64,000 nt of DNA, taken from an uncultured Bacteroidales bacterium. Its GTDB lineage: Bacteria; Bacteroidota; Bacteroidia; Bacteroidales; CAIWKO01. Each line of letters starts with the position of its first letter. The first letter of the stretch is position 1. A program made the translations under genes and the position numbers. Below the pieces are notes generated by a model, which had not been told where the DNA came from, did no database searches, and saw only the letters and a list, made by a program, of their open reading frames with translations. The stretch lies in the NCBI GenBank assembly GCA_903913285.1, contig CAIWKO010000045.1, forward strand, positions 68,068-132,067, in the 5' to 3' direction. Positions 6,754-17,299 of the stretch are shown piece after piece.

Positions 6754-8108
6754 GTGTAAATGCCGTTCAAAATTGTTTCGATGGGTTCGATCAGTTGGTC
6801 GATGTCTCCAGCACCCATGGTTAAAAGTACTTCTTTTCTATTTTGTTTCAGTTCATCGAGAAGCTGACTTACGGTCAGAATTCTTTTATTTGAAATTGTC
6901 ATTTTGTCGAGCAAGAGTTTTGAAGTAATACCTTCGATGGGAGTTTCGCGTGCCGGATAAATATCCAGCAGTATTGCTTCATCAAGCTTGTCTAACACGC
7001 TGGCAAAATCATCGGCAAAGTCGCGCGTACGTGAAAATAAATGCGGCTGGAAAATTCCTGTAATCTTTTTATCGGGATACATCTCCTTAACAGCATTGAT
7101 AAAAACTTTCAATTCTTCGGGATGATGAGCATAATCGTCGATATAGACAAGAGATTTTTTATCGATCCTGATATCAAAGCGCCGGCAAACTCCTTCATAA
7201 GTTTCGATGCCCTGTTTGATTTGTTCGGGATTCAGGCCGTAAAGATGGCAAACGGCTGCTGCCGCAACAGCATTTTCGATGTTATGTCGGCCGGGTGTCA
7301 TTATTTCAACAGGAATTTTCGTACCCAACAAGCACGCAGTGAAATGAAACCGGGCATCTTTCAGAAAAATATTCTTTGCATAAAAATCGGCTTTATCGTT
7401 CAGGCCATAAGAATATTTTTTAATCCCCGGCAATTCGGGCATTTCCAAAGAACATTTATAAATCAGGCTGCCGCCCTGTTTGATTTGACCGGCAAAGAGA
7501 TGATAAGAGTTTTCCAGATTTTTTTTATCAGAATAAATGTCGAGGTGGTCGGCATCGATTGCAGAAATTACTGCCATGTCGGGATTAAGATTCAAAAACG
7601 AACGGTCGAACTCGTCGGCTTCGGCAACTACCACTTTGGCATTTTCAGAAAGTATTAAATTGGATCGATAATTTTTCAAGATACCTCCGATAAAAGCAGT
7701 TACCGGGATGTTTGATGAAAACAAAATGTGGGATATCAATCCTGTAATGGTGGTTTTTCCATGAGTTCCGGCAACAGCAACTGAAAAATAGCGGGAAGCT
7801 ATCATCCCTAATATTTCTGCACGTTTTTTAATTGGGATACTATGGCTCAGGAAATATTGGTATTCGGCGTGGGTTGTTGGTACAGCAGGTGTGTAAACTA
7901 CTAAGTCGATACCTTTTGGAATTTGAGAAATATCTTCTGCAAAATGAACAGCTATGCCTTCCTGAATAAGTTTTTGGGTTAGCGGGGTAGGCGTTTTATC
8001 GTAACCGCTTACGGCACAACCCTGCGCTTTAAAAAAACGAGCCAAAGCACTCATGCCTATACCGCCGATACCTAAAAAACAAACCGTTCTAATTGTATTT
8101 ATGTTCAC
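6750..8108 (-). CDS. murC: UDP-N-acetylmuramate--L-alanine ligase
   Basis: The 452-residue Mur ligase adds L-Ala to UDP-MurNAc. An N-terminal Rossmann motif GIGGIGMS (about residues 13-20) binds the UDP-sugar. The ATP loop GTHGKTT lies at about 114-120, EADEFDRSFL and the INADHLD-like ISAIDADHLD segment follow, and IDDYAHHPEE marks the C-terminal domain. Length is typical. It overlaps ftsQ and murG by four bases at each end, consistent with one long mRNA. Confidence 0.96.
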   Translation of the reverse strand: MNINTIRTVCFLGIGGIGMSALARFFKAQGCAVSGYDKTPTPLTQKLIQEGIAVHFAEDISQIPKGIDLVVYTPAVPTTHAEYQYFLSHSIPIKKRAEILGMIASRYFSVAVAGTHGKTTITGLISHILFSSNIPVTAFIGGILKNYRSNLILSENAKVVVAEADEFDRSFLNLNPDMAVISAIDADHLDIYSDKKNLENSYHLFAGQIKQGGSLIYKCSLEMPELPGIKKYSYGLNDKADFYAKNIFLKDARFHFTACLLGTKIPVEIMTPGRHNIENAVAAAAVCHLYGLNPEQIKQGIETYEGVCRRFDIRIDKKSLVYIDDYAHHPEELKVFINAVKEMYPDKKITGIFQPHLFSRTRDFADDFASVLDKLDEAILLDIYPARETPIEGITSKLLLDKMTISNKRILTVSQLLDELKQNRKEVLLTMGAGDIDQLIEPIETILNGIYT

Positions 8109-9223
8109 TTTGATTCCTGATTAATCATACTCAAAATTATATCTGCAATAATGTCTGCAGCATCTTTATGGGCAAAACGGGAAATATTATCAATTAGTTT
8201 ATTGCACAAATCTTCGTTGTTCAGCAGGTCGATGGCAGTTTTAATCAGCGATTCGTGAGCTTCAGCATCCTTTACAAGTATAGCAGCCTGATAATTTGAC
8301 AGCGCCAAAGCGTTTTTTGTTTGATGGTCTTCCGACACATTTGGCGACGGCACTAAAATAACAGGCTTTTGAACCAGGCATATTTCAGAAATGGCAATAG
8401 CTCCGGCTCTTGAAATAATGACATCGGCAGCCGCATAAGCATAATCCATTTTAGATATAAATGCATTGGGCCGAATTCCGAAATCTTTATAGGGTTCACA
8501 CGCTTTCGATGCCGTTTCGAAAAAGGGTTTTCCGGTTTGCCAAATCAGCTGGATATTATTTTCTTTGAAGCTTTCGAGATTGTTGAGGATGCTTTCATTT
8601 ATTGTGCGTGCACCCAGACTGCCGCCAACTACCAGTACTGTCTTTTTCGCAGTATCCAGATCGAACAATTCCAATCCACGTTCTCTTTTCCCCTGCAGTT
8701 TGGTTATATCCTGCCGAACGGGATTTCCGGTGAGGTATATCTTTTCTTTCGGAAAAAACTTCTCCATTCCATCATAAGCAACGCAAATGCGGTCTACTTT
8801 TTTTGACAGGATTTTATTGGTAATTCCCGGATATGAATTTTGTTCCTGAATGATAGTAGGAATATTTCTGCGGGAAGCGATTCTCAACACAGGGCCACTT
8901 GCATATCCACCAACGCCTACAACAGCATCAGGTTTAAATTGTTTAATGATCTTTTTTGCTTTTTGCAAACTTGACATCAACCGAAAAAGTACTTTGATAT
9001 TTTTTAATGTCAATTTACGTTGGAAACCGCTTACATTCAATCCCACTATTTTATATCCGGCCTCAGGAACTTTTTCCATTTCCATTCTGCTATTCGCACC
9101 AACGAAAAGTATCTCGATATCCGGATTTTTTTTAATAATGGCATTGGCAATAGCAATAGCAGGAAATACATGACCTCCGGTTCCGCCTCCGCTGATAATT
9201 ATTTTAAATTTCCGCTGTTGCAT
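8105..9223 (-). CDS. murG: Lipid II synthase MurG
   Basis: The 372-residue GT28 glycosyltransferase transfers GlcNAc from UDP-GlcNAc to lipid I at the inner face of the membrane. Visible motifs are the N-terminal glycine loop SGGGTGGHVFPA, a second glycine motif VGVGGYASGP, QEQNSYPG, VVGGSLGA and the UDP-GlcNAc site ISRAGAIAISE with PSPNVSEDHQTKNA. Length fits the family. The start lies 20 bases inside the end of ftsW. Confidence 0.96.
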   Translation of the reverse strand: MQQRKFKIIISGGGTGGHVFPAIAIANAIIKKNPDIEILFVGANSRMEMEKVPEAGYKIVGLNVSGFQRKLTLKNIKVLFRLMSSLQKAKKIIKQFKPDAVVGVGGYASGPVLRIASRRNIPTIIQEQNSYPGITNKILSKKVDRICVAYDGMEKFFPKEKIYLTGNPVRQDITKLQGKRERGLELFDLDTAKKTVLVVGGSLGARTINESILNNLESFKENNIQLIWQTGKPFFETASKACEPYKDFGIRPNAFISKMDYAYAAADVIISRAGAIAISEICLVQKPVILVPSPNVSEDHQTKNALALSNYQAAILVKDAEAHESLIKTAIDLLNNEDLCNKLIDNISRFAHKDAADIIADIILSMINQESK

Positions 9224-10415
9224 TTTCTACATTTTGTTTAGTTTCTTCTTCTGTATTTTGAGCTTCTGCTAATTTTTGTTTTTCAGTTTCATCATTTGCC
9301 CTGCTAATGCTAAGCATAATTCCAATGCCTATACTGGTAAACCAGATTGAGGTTCCACCCATACTTACCAATGGCAATGGTTGACCGGTTACCGGAAAAA
9401 GACCAACCACAATAGCCATATTTATCATGGCCTGAAAAACCAGGATGAAACTAACCCCCAAACCAAGTAATGCCCCGAATGTTGTTTCACATCGGGTAGC
9501 AATCCTTATTCCGCGATATAGCAAGATTAGGTAGAGTAATAACATAAAAACTCCGCCGAGGAAACCATATTCTTCAATGATAATTGCATAAATAAAATCC
9601 GAATAAGCCTGAGGCAACATATTGCGCTGTGTGCTGTTTCCCGGAAATTTTCCCAAAAACCCACCTGTTGCAACAGCAATTTTTGATTGATTGATCTGAT
9701 ACATTTCATCGGGGTTCTGTTTTGATTTATCGAAAAATGTTTCAATCCGATTGTGCCAGGTGCCAAGGCGTCCTTTTGTGTGTGTTTGCATTAGTACAAA
9801 AATGAATAATCCACCGGTAACGATCATTACTCCGATAAGATAAATGATATACTTTGAACTTACCCGGCCAACAAACATTAAAATCAGACAGGTTGCGAAT
9901 AATATAGCAGCCGTTGAGAAATTGGCAGGAAGAATAAGGAGACATATAATAACAACAGGAAGCATGATAGGGAGAAACCCTGTCTTGAAATCTTTTATCT
10001 GGTCTTGTTTTTTGGATACCAATCGTGCAAGGTATATGATAATTGCAAGTTTTGCCAAATCGGAAGTTTGGAAATTGATATTAATAACCGGCAAAGTGAG
10101 CCACCTGCTGGCTTCGTTTAAGCTTGAACCGGTGACCAGAGTTAAAAACAATAACGGGATAGCTAAAAATACTGCAATTTGCGAAATTCTTGAATAAAGC
10201 TGATACCGGACCAAATGTGCAAAATACATCAGGACCAAGCCCAATGCCATAATACATAAATGTTTAATTAAGTAGTATTCTGTATTCCCTGATTTATTTC
10301 TATAGGCAAGTGTTCCAGTGGAACTGTAAACAGCCAGTATAGAAAATAAAGACAGAATCAGAACGACTGCCCAAATTACCTTATCACCTTTTAAATTTTG
10401 TAAAAATTTACGCAT
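9204..10415 (-). CDS. ftsW: SEDS glycosyltransferase FtsW
   Basis: The 403-residue polytopic protein polymerises septal peptidoglycan from lipid II together with the FtsI transpeptidase. About ten hydrophobic spans are seen. SEDS-family signatures include the NFSTAAILFATCLILMFVGR region (family consensus QPDxGTA is changed here), the large extracellular loop with GFLGKFPGNSTQRNMLPQAYSDFI, and the C-terminal TGQPLPLVSMGGTS motif. A 30-residue Glu/Gln/Lys-rich tail follows the last span. Overlaps murG by 20 bases. Confidence 0.95.
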   Translation of the reverse strand: MRKFLQNLKGDKVIWAVVLILSLFSILAVYSSTGTLAYRNKSGNTEYYLIKHLCIMALGLVLMYFAHLVRYQLYSRISQIAVFLAIPLLFLTLVTGSSLNEASRWLTLPVININFQTSDLAKLAIIIYLARLVSKKQDQIKDFKTGFLPIMLPVVIICLLILPANFSTAAILFATCLILMFVGRVSSKYIIYLIGVMIVTGGLFIFVLMQTHTKGRLGTWHNRIETFFDKSKQNPDEMYQINQSKIAVATGGFLGKFPGNSTQRNMLPQAYSDFIYAIIIEEYGFLGGVFMLLLYLILLYRGIRIATRCETTFGALLGLGVSFILVFQAMINMAIVVGLFPVTGQPLPLVSMGGTSIWFTSIGIGIMLSISRANDETEKQKLAEAQNTEEETKQNVENATAEI

Positions 10416-10423
10416 ATTATTTA

Positions 10424-11764
10424 TTATAAATCGTAAACGGCTCTTTTAAATTGCATTCCTCTGTCCTCAAAATTTTTAAACAGATCAAAGCTTGCACAGG
10501 CCGGTGAAAGTAAAACAATATCATCCAGTACGCCCAAATTATAAGAAGTTTCGACAGCTTCTTTTGCAGAATTTGTTTCGGTTATTATAGGAACCATGTT
10601 TCCAAACTCTTCAAATATTTTTGAATTATCGAGACCCAAACAAACAATCGCTTTTACTTTGGATTTGACCAATGGTTTTAAACACGAATAGTCGTTGCCT
10701 TTGTCCAATCCTCCGACAATCCATATAACCGGACGGTTCATACTTTCCAAAGCATACCAAGTGGAATTAACATTCGTAGCTTTCGAATCATTAATAAATT
10801 CTATGCCATGAACCTTGGTTACATGCTCCAGACGATGTTCAATTCCCTGAAACTCGCTCATACTCTCCTTGATCACGTCTTTGCGAATGTCAAACAGTCT
10901 ACTGATGACACTTGCCGCCATTGAGTTGTAGATGTTGTGCTTCCCTTGTAATGCTAAAGTTTCTAACGTCATATTTAGTTTGTTTGTATTTATATTTATA
11001 ATAATTTCGTCGTTTTTTACATATGCAGCATTGCCTTCCGGAATGGAATTCAATGATATTGGAATTTTCGAAGCAGGAATATTTCTTTTTAAAAGTTCTG
11101 TTTGAGTTACCGGGTCATCTGCATTATAAATAAAATAATCAGCAGGTGTTTGATTATTCAGAATTCTGAATTTTGAATCCACATAATTCTGAAATTTATA
11201 ATCATAACGGTCGAGATGGTCAGGAGTGATGTTTGTTATTACCGCAACATCAGCTTTAAATTCAAACATATAATCCAATTGAAAGCTGCTTAACTCCAAA
11301 ACGTAATAATCAAAATCGGATGTAGCAATCTGCATGGCAAAACTTTTGCCGACATTACCTCCCAAACCGACGTTTAGACCTGCTTTTTTCAATACATGAT
11401 ACGTCAGCATCGTTGTAGTGGTTTTACCATTACTTCCTGTTATGCAGATTTTCTTAGCCTTTGTGTAGCGGGCAGCAAATTCAATATCTGAAATTATCGG
11501 AATATTTGCTTCTTTGATTTTTTGAATCAAAGGAACTTTATCCGGAATTCCCGGACTTTTAACAATTTCGTCTGCCTGCAAACACCAATCCTCAGTGTGT
11601 CTGCCTTCTTCGAATGAAATTCCATAATGTAAAAGAACGTTTTTATACTCTTTTTTTAATGTTCCCGAATCGGAAACAAATACTTCATAATCTTTCTTTT
11701 TTGCTAAAACTGCCACACCTACTCCGCTTTCGCCCGCACCAAGTATGACAATTTTTTTATTCAT
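10424..11764 (-). CDS. murD: UDP-N-acetylmuramoylalanine--D-glutamate ligase
   Basis: The 446-residue ligase adds D-Glu to UDP-MurNAc-L-Ala. It has an N-terminal Rossmann loop (GAGESGVG), the ATP-binding GSNGKTTTT at about residues 110-118, LELSSFQLD, NITPDHLDRY, a FQGIEHRLEHV segment and NDSKATNVNST, then LLSPACASFDLFKNFEDRG near the C-terminus, the last three being MurD hallmarks. Length is usual. It follows mraY by 15 bases and precedes ftsW by 8. Confidence 0.96.
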   Translation of the reverse strand: MNKKIVILGAGESGVGVAVLAKKKDYEVFVSDSGTLKKEYKNVLLHYGISFEEGRHTEDWCLQADEIVKSPGIPDKVPLIQKIKEANIPIISDIEFAARYTKAKKICITGSNGKTTTTMLTYHVLKKAGLNVGLGGNVGKSFAMQIATSDFDYYVLELSSFQLDYMFEFKADVAVITNITPDHLDRYDYKFQNYVDSKFRILNNQTPADYFIYNADDPVTQTELLKRNIPASKIPISLNSIPEGNAAYVKNDEIIININTNKLNMTLETLALQGKHNIYNSMAASVISRLFDIRKDVIKESMSEFQGIEHRLEHVTKVHGIEFINDSKATNVNSTWYALESMNRPVIWIVGGLDKGNDYSCLKPLVKSKVKAIVCLGLDNSKIFEEFGNMVPIITETNSAKEAVETSYNLGVLDDIVLLSPACASFDLFKNFEDRGMQFKRAVYDL

Positions 11765-11779
11765 TTTTCTTTCATTTTA

Positions 11780-13036
11780 TTAACGGATCTTCAATGTTAT
11801 TACAGTTAAAATTGCTAATAGAATCCCAACAATCACAAAACGAATCACGATTTTTGATTCATGATAACCTGATTTTTGATAATGATGATGTAAAGGCGAC
11901 ATTTTTAAGATTCTTCTTCCTTCGCCGAATCGCAGTTTTGTATATTTAAAGTATGTGACCTGCATTATAACAGATAAGCTTTGAATTAGAAAGATTCCGC
12001 AAAGCAGTGGAATCAAAAGTTCTTTACGAATGATGATGGCAAAAACAGCAATGATACCTCCGATTGACAAACTCCCCGTATCACCCATGAATATTTGTGC
12101 AGGGAAGGAATTATACCACAAGAACCCAATACAGGCACCAACAAAAGCACTGATAAAAATTACCAATTCCCCGGTGTTTGGTATGTACATAATATTTAGG
12201 TAGTTTGCAAAAAACACACTACCCGAAACATACGCTAAAACCGCAAGAGTAACTCCAATGACAGCTGAAGTCCCTGTCGCAAGTCCGTCGAGACCATCCG
12301 TTAAATTTGCGCCGTTTGAAACTGCTACAATAATAAATATTACAATAGGGATAAAAATCAGATATGCCCATTTCTGATACCCATCACCCAACCATGACAA
12401 TATTGATGAATAATCAAATTCGTTGTTTTTAACAAAGGGAATAGTTGTTTTTGTTGATTTTACAGATTCAGATGAAAAAACAGAAGGTGCTTCATCCTGA
12501 TAATTTTCAATTTTAAACATATTTTGAGAAGGAACACAGTCAGTGTATTTTAAATGTTCTTTGATAACAACATTAGAACTGAAATACATAGTAAATCCAA
12601 CAATTAATCCCAAACCGATCTGTCCGAAAATCTTAAATTTTCCGGCCAATCCTTTTTTATTTTTTTTAAATACTTTTATATAATCGTCAATAAAGCCAAT
12701 AGTACCAAGCCAAATTGTTGTAATTATCATCAGGATAATATACACATTGTGCAGTTTTGCAAAAAGTAATGTGGGTATTAAAATTGCACTCAGAATAATG
12801 ATTCCACCCATGGTTGGCGTACCTTGTTTTTCTATTTGTCCCTCTAAGCCTAAGTCACGGACGGTTTCACCAACTTGTTTTAATCGTAAATAGTTAATGA
12901 CCCTCTTTCCAATTATCATTGATATGATTAATGAAGTGATTATCGCCATTCCGGCACGAAACGAAATGGACTGAAACATTTGGGCTCCGGGGAAATTAAA
13001 TTGCTTATGCAAATAATCGTATAAGTAGTAAAACAT
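11780..13036 (-). CDS. mraY: Phospho-MurNAc-pentapeptide transferase MraY
   Basis: The 418-residue integral membrane enzyme makes lipid I by moving phospho-MurNAc-pentapeptide to undecaprenyl phosphate. Motifs seen: [16 protein letters not shown] (the aspartate pair), [22 protein letters not shown] and the C-terminal [11 protein letters not shown]. It is longer than the roughly 360 residues of the proteobacterial enzyme. The extra length sits mostly in a polar loop (about residues 165-215, rich in Ser, Lys and Asp) between predicted spans, a form I associate with Bacteroidota. It starts one base after the murE stop. Confidence 0.96.
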   Translation of the reverse strand: MFYYLYDYLHKQFNFPGAQMFQSISFRAGMAIITSLIISMIIGKRVINYLRLKQVGETVRDLGLEGQIEKQGTPTMGGIIILSAILIPTLLFAKLHNVYIILMIITTIWLGTIGFIDDYIKVFKKNKKGLAGKFKIFGQIGLGLIVGFTMYFSSNVVIKEHLKYTDCVPSQNMFKIENYQDEAPSVFSSESVKSTKTTIPFVKNNEFDYSSILSWLGDGYQKWAYLIFIPIVIFIIVAVSNGANLTDGLDGLATGTSAVIGVTLAVLAYVSGSVFFANYLNIMYIPNTGELVIFISAFVGACIGFLWYNSFPAQIFMGDTGSLSIGGIIAVFAIIIRKELLIPLLCGIFLIQSLSVIMQVTYFKYTKLRFGEGRRILKMSPLHHHYQKSGYHESKIVIRFVIVGILLAILTVITLKIR

Positions 13037-13037
13037 A

Positions 13038-14495
13038 TTATAGTTTCATTAAATCTTTAATAATTTGTTTATCATCGAATGGGTATTTTACCCCTTTTAT
13101 TTCCTGATATTTTTCATGACCTTTACCGGCAATTAAAATTATATCGCCGGGAACAGCTAATGCATAAGCCGTTTTAATTGCCTCTTTTCTGTTTTCGATC
13201 ATCAGCACTTTTTGCCTTTTTGAAATATCAATTCCTGCAGCCATTTGTTCAATAATAGTTTCAGGATTTTCAGAACGTGGATTGTCTGAGGTCAGAATAA
13301 CTCTGTCGCTCATGTTTGAAACAATATTAGCCATTTCAGGACGTTTTGTTGAATCACGATCGCCGCCAGCTCCAACTACAGTAATTATATTACCATTACT
13401 TGTTCGAATAGAGGATATAGTAGATAATACATTTTTTAATGCATCGGGAGTATGAGCGTAATCCACTATCGCAACTATGTTATTATCGTCTTTAAAACTT
13501 TCGAACCGACCTTCTACAGCGCTCAAATTGCTGAGTACAGCTAAAACTTCTTCTTTTTTTTGACCAAGCAATATGGCTGTTGCATAAATTGCCGTTAAAT
13601 TATAGGCATTGAAGTTTCCAACCAATTGACACCAGACTTCATTTCCGTCCAGATTCAACTGCATTCCACTAACTTGATTTTCTATAATCTTGCACTTAAA
13701 GTCTGCTGGCAATTGAATACTATAAGTATATTTTTTTGCTTTCGTATTCTGAATCATTACATTGCCATTCTTGTCGTCAATATTGGTAAGAGCAAATGCA
13801 TTTGCTGATAATCCATCAAAAAATTTCTTTTTGGCTTTAATATAATTTTCGAAAGTTTTATGATAATCGAGATGATCGTGTGTGATATTGGAAAAAATGG
13901 CACCTGAAAATTCCAGTCCAGTAATCCGATGTTGACAGACTGCGTGGGAACTCACTTCCATGAAGCAATATTCACAGCCGCTTTCCACCATTTTGCCGAT
14001 AAGTTCATTCAAAACAAAAGGGTTAGGAGTAGTATGTGTAGCTGGAAAAATTTCCTCATTGATCTTATAGCTGATTGTAGAAATTAATCCTGCTTTATAA
14101 CCCAAAGAGAGGAACATTTTATAAAGTAAAGTGGCAGTAGTTGTTTTTCCATTTGTTCCCGTAACCCCTACCAATTTAATCTTGGAGGAAGGGTTATTAA
14201 AAAAATTTGAACACATTTGCCCTAAAGCAAAGCTGCTGTTTTGAACTTTTATGTAAGTAATTCCAGATGTTTTTTGCTCAGGAAAAATTTCACAAACAAT
14301 TGCATTGGCTCCTTTTTTTACAGCATCTTCAATAAAAAGATGACCGTCAACATTAGTTCCAACAACTGCAACAAACAAACATTCTTCTGGTATTTCAGCC
14401 GAATTGAATGAAATACTAGAAATAGGTCTTTCCGTTGAACCAATGATTTCAACAATTCCGGCTTTATATAATATATCAGTTAAATTTTTCTTCAT
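13038..14495 (-). CDS. murE: UDP-MurNAc-tripeptide synthetase MurE (meso-DAP type)
   Basis: The 485-residue ligase adds the third peptide residue to UDP-MurNAc-L-Ala-D-Glu. The ATP loop TGTNGKTTT lies at about residues 112-120, with [29 protein letters not shown] and VVGAGGDRD following. The DNPR motif at about 404-407 is the established signature for meso-diaminopimelate as the added amino acid, so the wall is probably DAP-type. It is packed between ftsI (5-base gap) and mraY (1-base gap). Confidence 0.96.
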   Translation of the reverse strand: MKKNLTDILYKAGIVEIIGSTERPISSISFNSAEIPEECLFVAVVGTNVDGHLFIEDAVKKGANAIVCEIFPEQKTSGITYIKVQNSSFALGQMCSNFFNNPSSKIKLVGVTGTNGKTTTATLLYKMFLSLGYKAGLISTISYKINEEIFPATHTTPNPFVLNELIGKMVESGCEYCFMEVSSHAVCQHRITGLEFSGAIFSNITHDHLDYHKTFENYIKAKKKFFDGLSANAFALTNIDDKNGNVMIQNTKAKKYTYSIQLPADFKCKIIENQVSGMQLNLDGNEVWCQLVGNFNAYNLTAIYATAILLGQKKEEVLAVLSNLSAVEGRFESFKDDNNIVAIVDYAHTPDALKNVLSTISSIRTSNGNIITVVGAGGDRDSTKRPEMANIVSNMSDRVILTSDNPRSENPETIIEQMAAGIDISKRQKVLMIENRKEAIKTAYALAVPGDIILIAGKGHEKYQEIKGVKYPFDDKQIIKDLMKL

Positions 14496-14500
14496 TAAAA

Positions 14501-16861
14501 CTAATTAGTTGCCAGAGTTATTACAATAATTTTATTTGTTAGTATTCTTTCTCCAGGTTTCAAAGATTGTGTAATTACACTTCCTTTTCCTTTTACTATT
14601 ACTGTTAATCCTAAATTTTCAAGCAGATATATAGCATCTTTAGCTTTCAAGCCCACCACGTTAGGAACTGTGTTTGATAAAAAAGCTTTATCTTTTTCGT
14701 AGATGCTGTTATTTGCAGTTGAAATACTGACCCAATCGGAAATACTGCCACTTGGAAAAATTTTCAAATTCAATCCCTGATAAATGGTTTCGATATCTTT
14801 TCGATAACCAACAGGTACCTGAGGTATGGAAAGTATTGATGGCGTTAGGTCTTCTTTACTTTTAATGTCGACACGGGTAGCATATACTTTATCGGCAATT
14901 TCTTTGAAAACAGGCGCTGCTACCTGTGCCCCATAGACTTCCGAGCCTTTCATATTATATTCAACAACAATACAAGAGTATTTCGGATCATCGGCAGGAA
15001 AATAACCTGCAAAAGAAGCAACATAGCTTTTGAGATAACTTTTTGATGCTGGGTCGTAGATCTTCGCAGTTCCTGTTTTTCCTGCAATTTTATATACGGA
15101 ATTTCTAATATTTGTAGCAGTTCCACGAATAACAACCCCCTCTAATAATTTTTTTATTTTTAATAGAGTCTTTTCGGAGCAGATTTGGTCTTTTAAAACG
15201 ACCGGATTAAATTTGGTTACGGTAGTGCCTGTCCTTTTAATTTCCTTGACAAACATGGGCTTCATGTATCTGGCATTATTTGCGATAGCATTATAAAAAG
15301 CCAATACTTGAAGAGGGGTTACTTTCAAAGCATAACCAAAAGCAATTCCAAGCAGATCGCCATAGCTTACATTAATATGAGGTAAGGGTTCGTTGTCCAG
15401 ATCAATATTTGTTTTTGCAGTTAGCCCCATTTTTTCAAGAAGTTGTTGGAATTTTTGTGGGTTTTTACCGAAAGCACGATGTGTAATTTCTGAAATCCCA
15501 ACATTCGATGATTTCTCAAAGGCTTTTGATACTGAAACCCTTCCATATCCTTCTTCGTGTGAATCTACAACAGTTCCCCAACCGGGATAATTTACTTTTC
15601 CTGTATTAACAATTGCGCTGGTATCAAAGGTTCCGTCCTCCAAGACTGCCACAACTGATGCAAGTTTGAAGGTAGATCCGGGTTCATAGAGTTCTTCAAC
15701 TGCATAATTTCTCATTTCCTGATATACTCCGTCTTTATCACGGGTTAAATTTGCAATTGCCTTGATATACCCTGTTTTAACTTCCATTAAAACCACACAA
15801 CCCCAATCAGCATGAGTAGTGTCAAGACTTTTTCTTAAGGCATTCTGGGCTACATCTTGTAAGTTTACATCAATTGAAGTGTATATATCACAACCATTTT
15901 TTGGTTCAACTACGTCTTCATCACTTATCTTCTTCCAACTGTTGTTTCCGACTTTTTTAAGGGTAATAATACCGCGCTCGCCTCGTAACTCATTACGGTA
16001 ATGGCCTTCAAGCCCAATGAAGTAGGATTTTGTAAGTTGTTTTTGTTTAATAATTTTTAAGGTATCGTCTTCAATTAGCGGAAAAGTTTTTAGTTCAGCT
16101 AATTGAAGTTCGTTCATGTTTTTAATAATTTTTGTAGCTGTTCCTTTACCATTATAAACTGATGAAATCTGTTTTTTATAATATTCACGATTATAATCCT
16201 GAAACAAATTGCTAAAGCATTGTGCTAAAGTATCAATATAACGATCAAATTTTTGTTGTTTTATTTTTCCTGCCTTTAAATTAATATCAACTTTATATTC
16301 AGCTAGACGTTCGTATCCAATTGTCATTGATGCCAGATTCTTAAAAGGATGCTCTCTTCTGTCTTTAGTATAAACAATAAGTCCTCCACGATTTCCCAAA
16401 CGTAAAAAAGGAAATGTTTTCAACATTTTTAATTCATTATAGGTTGCTTTCTTTCTGATCAGAAAGCCTCGGTTTCCTTGAATTCGGGCTTTAATTATTT
16501 CTTGTTTGTATTGATTTTTATGCAATGTATTTCCTTCAAATAATTTACACAGATCCATGGCAAGTGAATCAATTTTTTTATTGAATACAGTATCAATTAT
16601 AACCGACGAATCAAGATCGATACGGACTTCAAATATGGGAATCGATGTAGCAAGAAGGCTTTCATCATCGGCGAAAATATTTCCACGTATAGGATCAACA
16701 ACTTCTGTTTTACTATTTACAACACTTGCTTGTTTCGACCAGTAATCCCCCTGAACAAATTGTAGAATAAAAATTCTCCCAATAATAATACACCCGAAAA
16801 TCAACACCAAAATGTAGATCAAATAAGCACGCATTAATATGGATCTTTTACCTTCGCTCAT
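14501..16861 (-). CDS. ftsI: Septal penicillin-binding protein FtsI with C-terminal PASTA domain
   Basis: The 786-residue class B PBP is the transpeptidase partner of FtsW. Order of parts: one N-terminal membrane span (about residues 10-33), a PBP dimer domain, the transpeptidase domain with S396-T-F-K399, S-S-N at about 451-453 and K595-T-G, then one PASTA domain from about residue 731 (VPNVVGLKAKDAIYLLENLG). It is longer than E. coli FtsI (588 residues); the extra length is in the dimer domain and the PASTA tail. Its start overlaps the end of the ftsL gene by four bases. Confidence 0.95.
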   Translation of the reverse strand: MSEGKRSILMRAYLIYILVLIFGCIIIGRIFILQFVQGDYWSKQASVVNSKTEVVDPIRGNIFADDESLLATSIPIFEVRIDLDSSVIIDTVFNKKIDSLAMDLCKLFEGNTLHKNQYKQEIIKARIQGNRGFLIRKKATYNELKMLKTFPFLRLGNRGGLIVYTKDRREHPFKNLASMTIGYERLAEYKVDINLKAGKIKQQKFDRYIDTLAQCFSNLFQDYNREYYKKQISSVYNGKGTATKIIKNMNELQLAELKTFPLIEDDTLKIIKQKQLTKSYFIGLEGHYRNELRGERGIITLKKVGNNSWKKISDEDVVEPKNGCDIYTSIDVNLQDVAQNALRKSLDTTHADWGCVVLMEVKTGYIKAIANLTRDKDGVYQEMRNYAVEELYEPGSTFKLASVVAVLEDGTFDTSAIVNTGKVNYPGWGTVVDSHEEGYGRVSVSKAFEKSSNVGISEITHRAFGKNPQKFQQLLEKMGLTAKTNIDLDNEPLPHINVSYGDLLGIAFGYALKVTPLQVLAFYNAIANNARYMKPMFVKEIKRTGTTVTKFNPVVLKDQICSEKTLLKIKKLLEGVVIRGTATNIRNSVYKIAGKTGTAKIYDPASKSYLKSYVASFAGYFPADDPKYSCIVVEYNMKGSEVYGAQVAAPVFKEIADKVYATRVDIKSKEDLTPSILSIPQVPVGYRKDIETIYQGLNLKIFPSGSISDWVSISTANNSIYEKDKAFLSNTVPNVVGLKAKDAIYLLENLGLTVIVKGKGSVITQSLKPGERILTNKIIVITLATN

Positions 16862-17298
16862 TTTTTATTATTTGTTTGAGGTTTTTGATTCTCAAATATT
16901 TTTATCGGTGGAACTAATGATTCTTTTACATCAGTCTTTAAACTGTCAAGTCTGCTGGCTACTTCCGATTGTTTACTTATGTGCATCAGATCTGATTTAG
17001 AAGAAATATATTCATATTCAAGTTCCTTTAGGTCATTTCTTACTTTTGTTGTTCTTCTGATAATTTTTTCTGAATAGTATGAATTTGCTATATAAATTAC
17101 TACCAGAAATGCCAGATATAAACCCAAAGGTAAAAGACGCACAACAATTTCGCGGGTGAGTATTGTTCCGTCCAATACACTGCGCAATGAGAGCCCCAAA
17201 CGCGATTCCTTTTTTTTCTTTGGTTTGGGTTTCTTTTTTTCAACAACCGGCTCCGGTTCTTCTTTTATTTCCGGAGGTTTAAATTCATTTTTTGCCAT
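16858..17298 (-). CDS. ftsL: FtsL-like cell division protein
   Basis: A small bitopic protein of 146 residues: a Lys/Glu/Pro-rich cytoplasmic tail (PEPVVEKKKPKPKKKKES), one membrane span at about residues 60-80 (LPLGLYLAFLVVIYIANSYY), then a coiled-coil-like periplasmic part. Identification rests on position between rsmH and ftsI, size and topology, since FtsL sequences diverge strongly. I place the start at the ATG at 17298, two bases after the rsmH stop, giving MAKNEFKPP; an upstream start at 17331 would lie inside rsmH and is less likely. FtsL would connect FtsQ to the FtsWI synthase. Confidence 0.85.
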   Translation of the reverse strand: MAKNEFKPPEIKEEPEPVVEKKKPKPKKKKESRLGLSLRSVLDGTILTREIVVRLLPLGLYLAFLVVIYIANSYYSEKIIRRTTKVRNDLKELEYEYISSKSDLMHISKQSEVASRLDSLKTDVKESLVPPIKIFENQKPQTNNKK

Positions 17299-17299
17299 A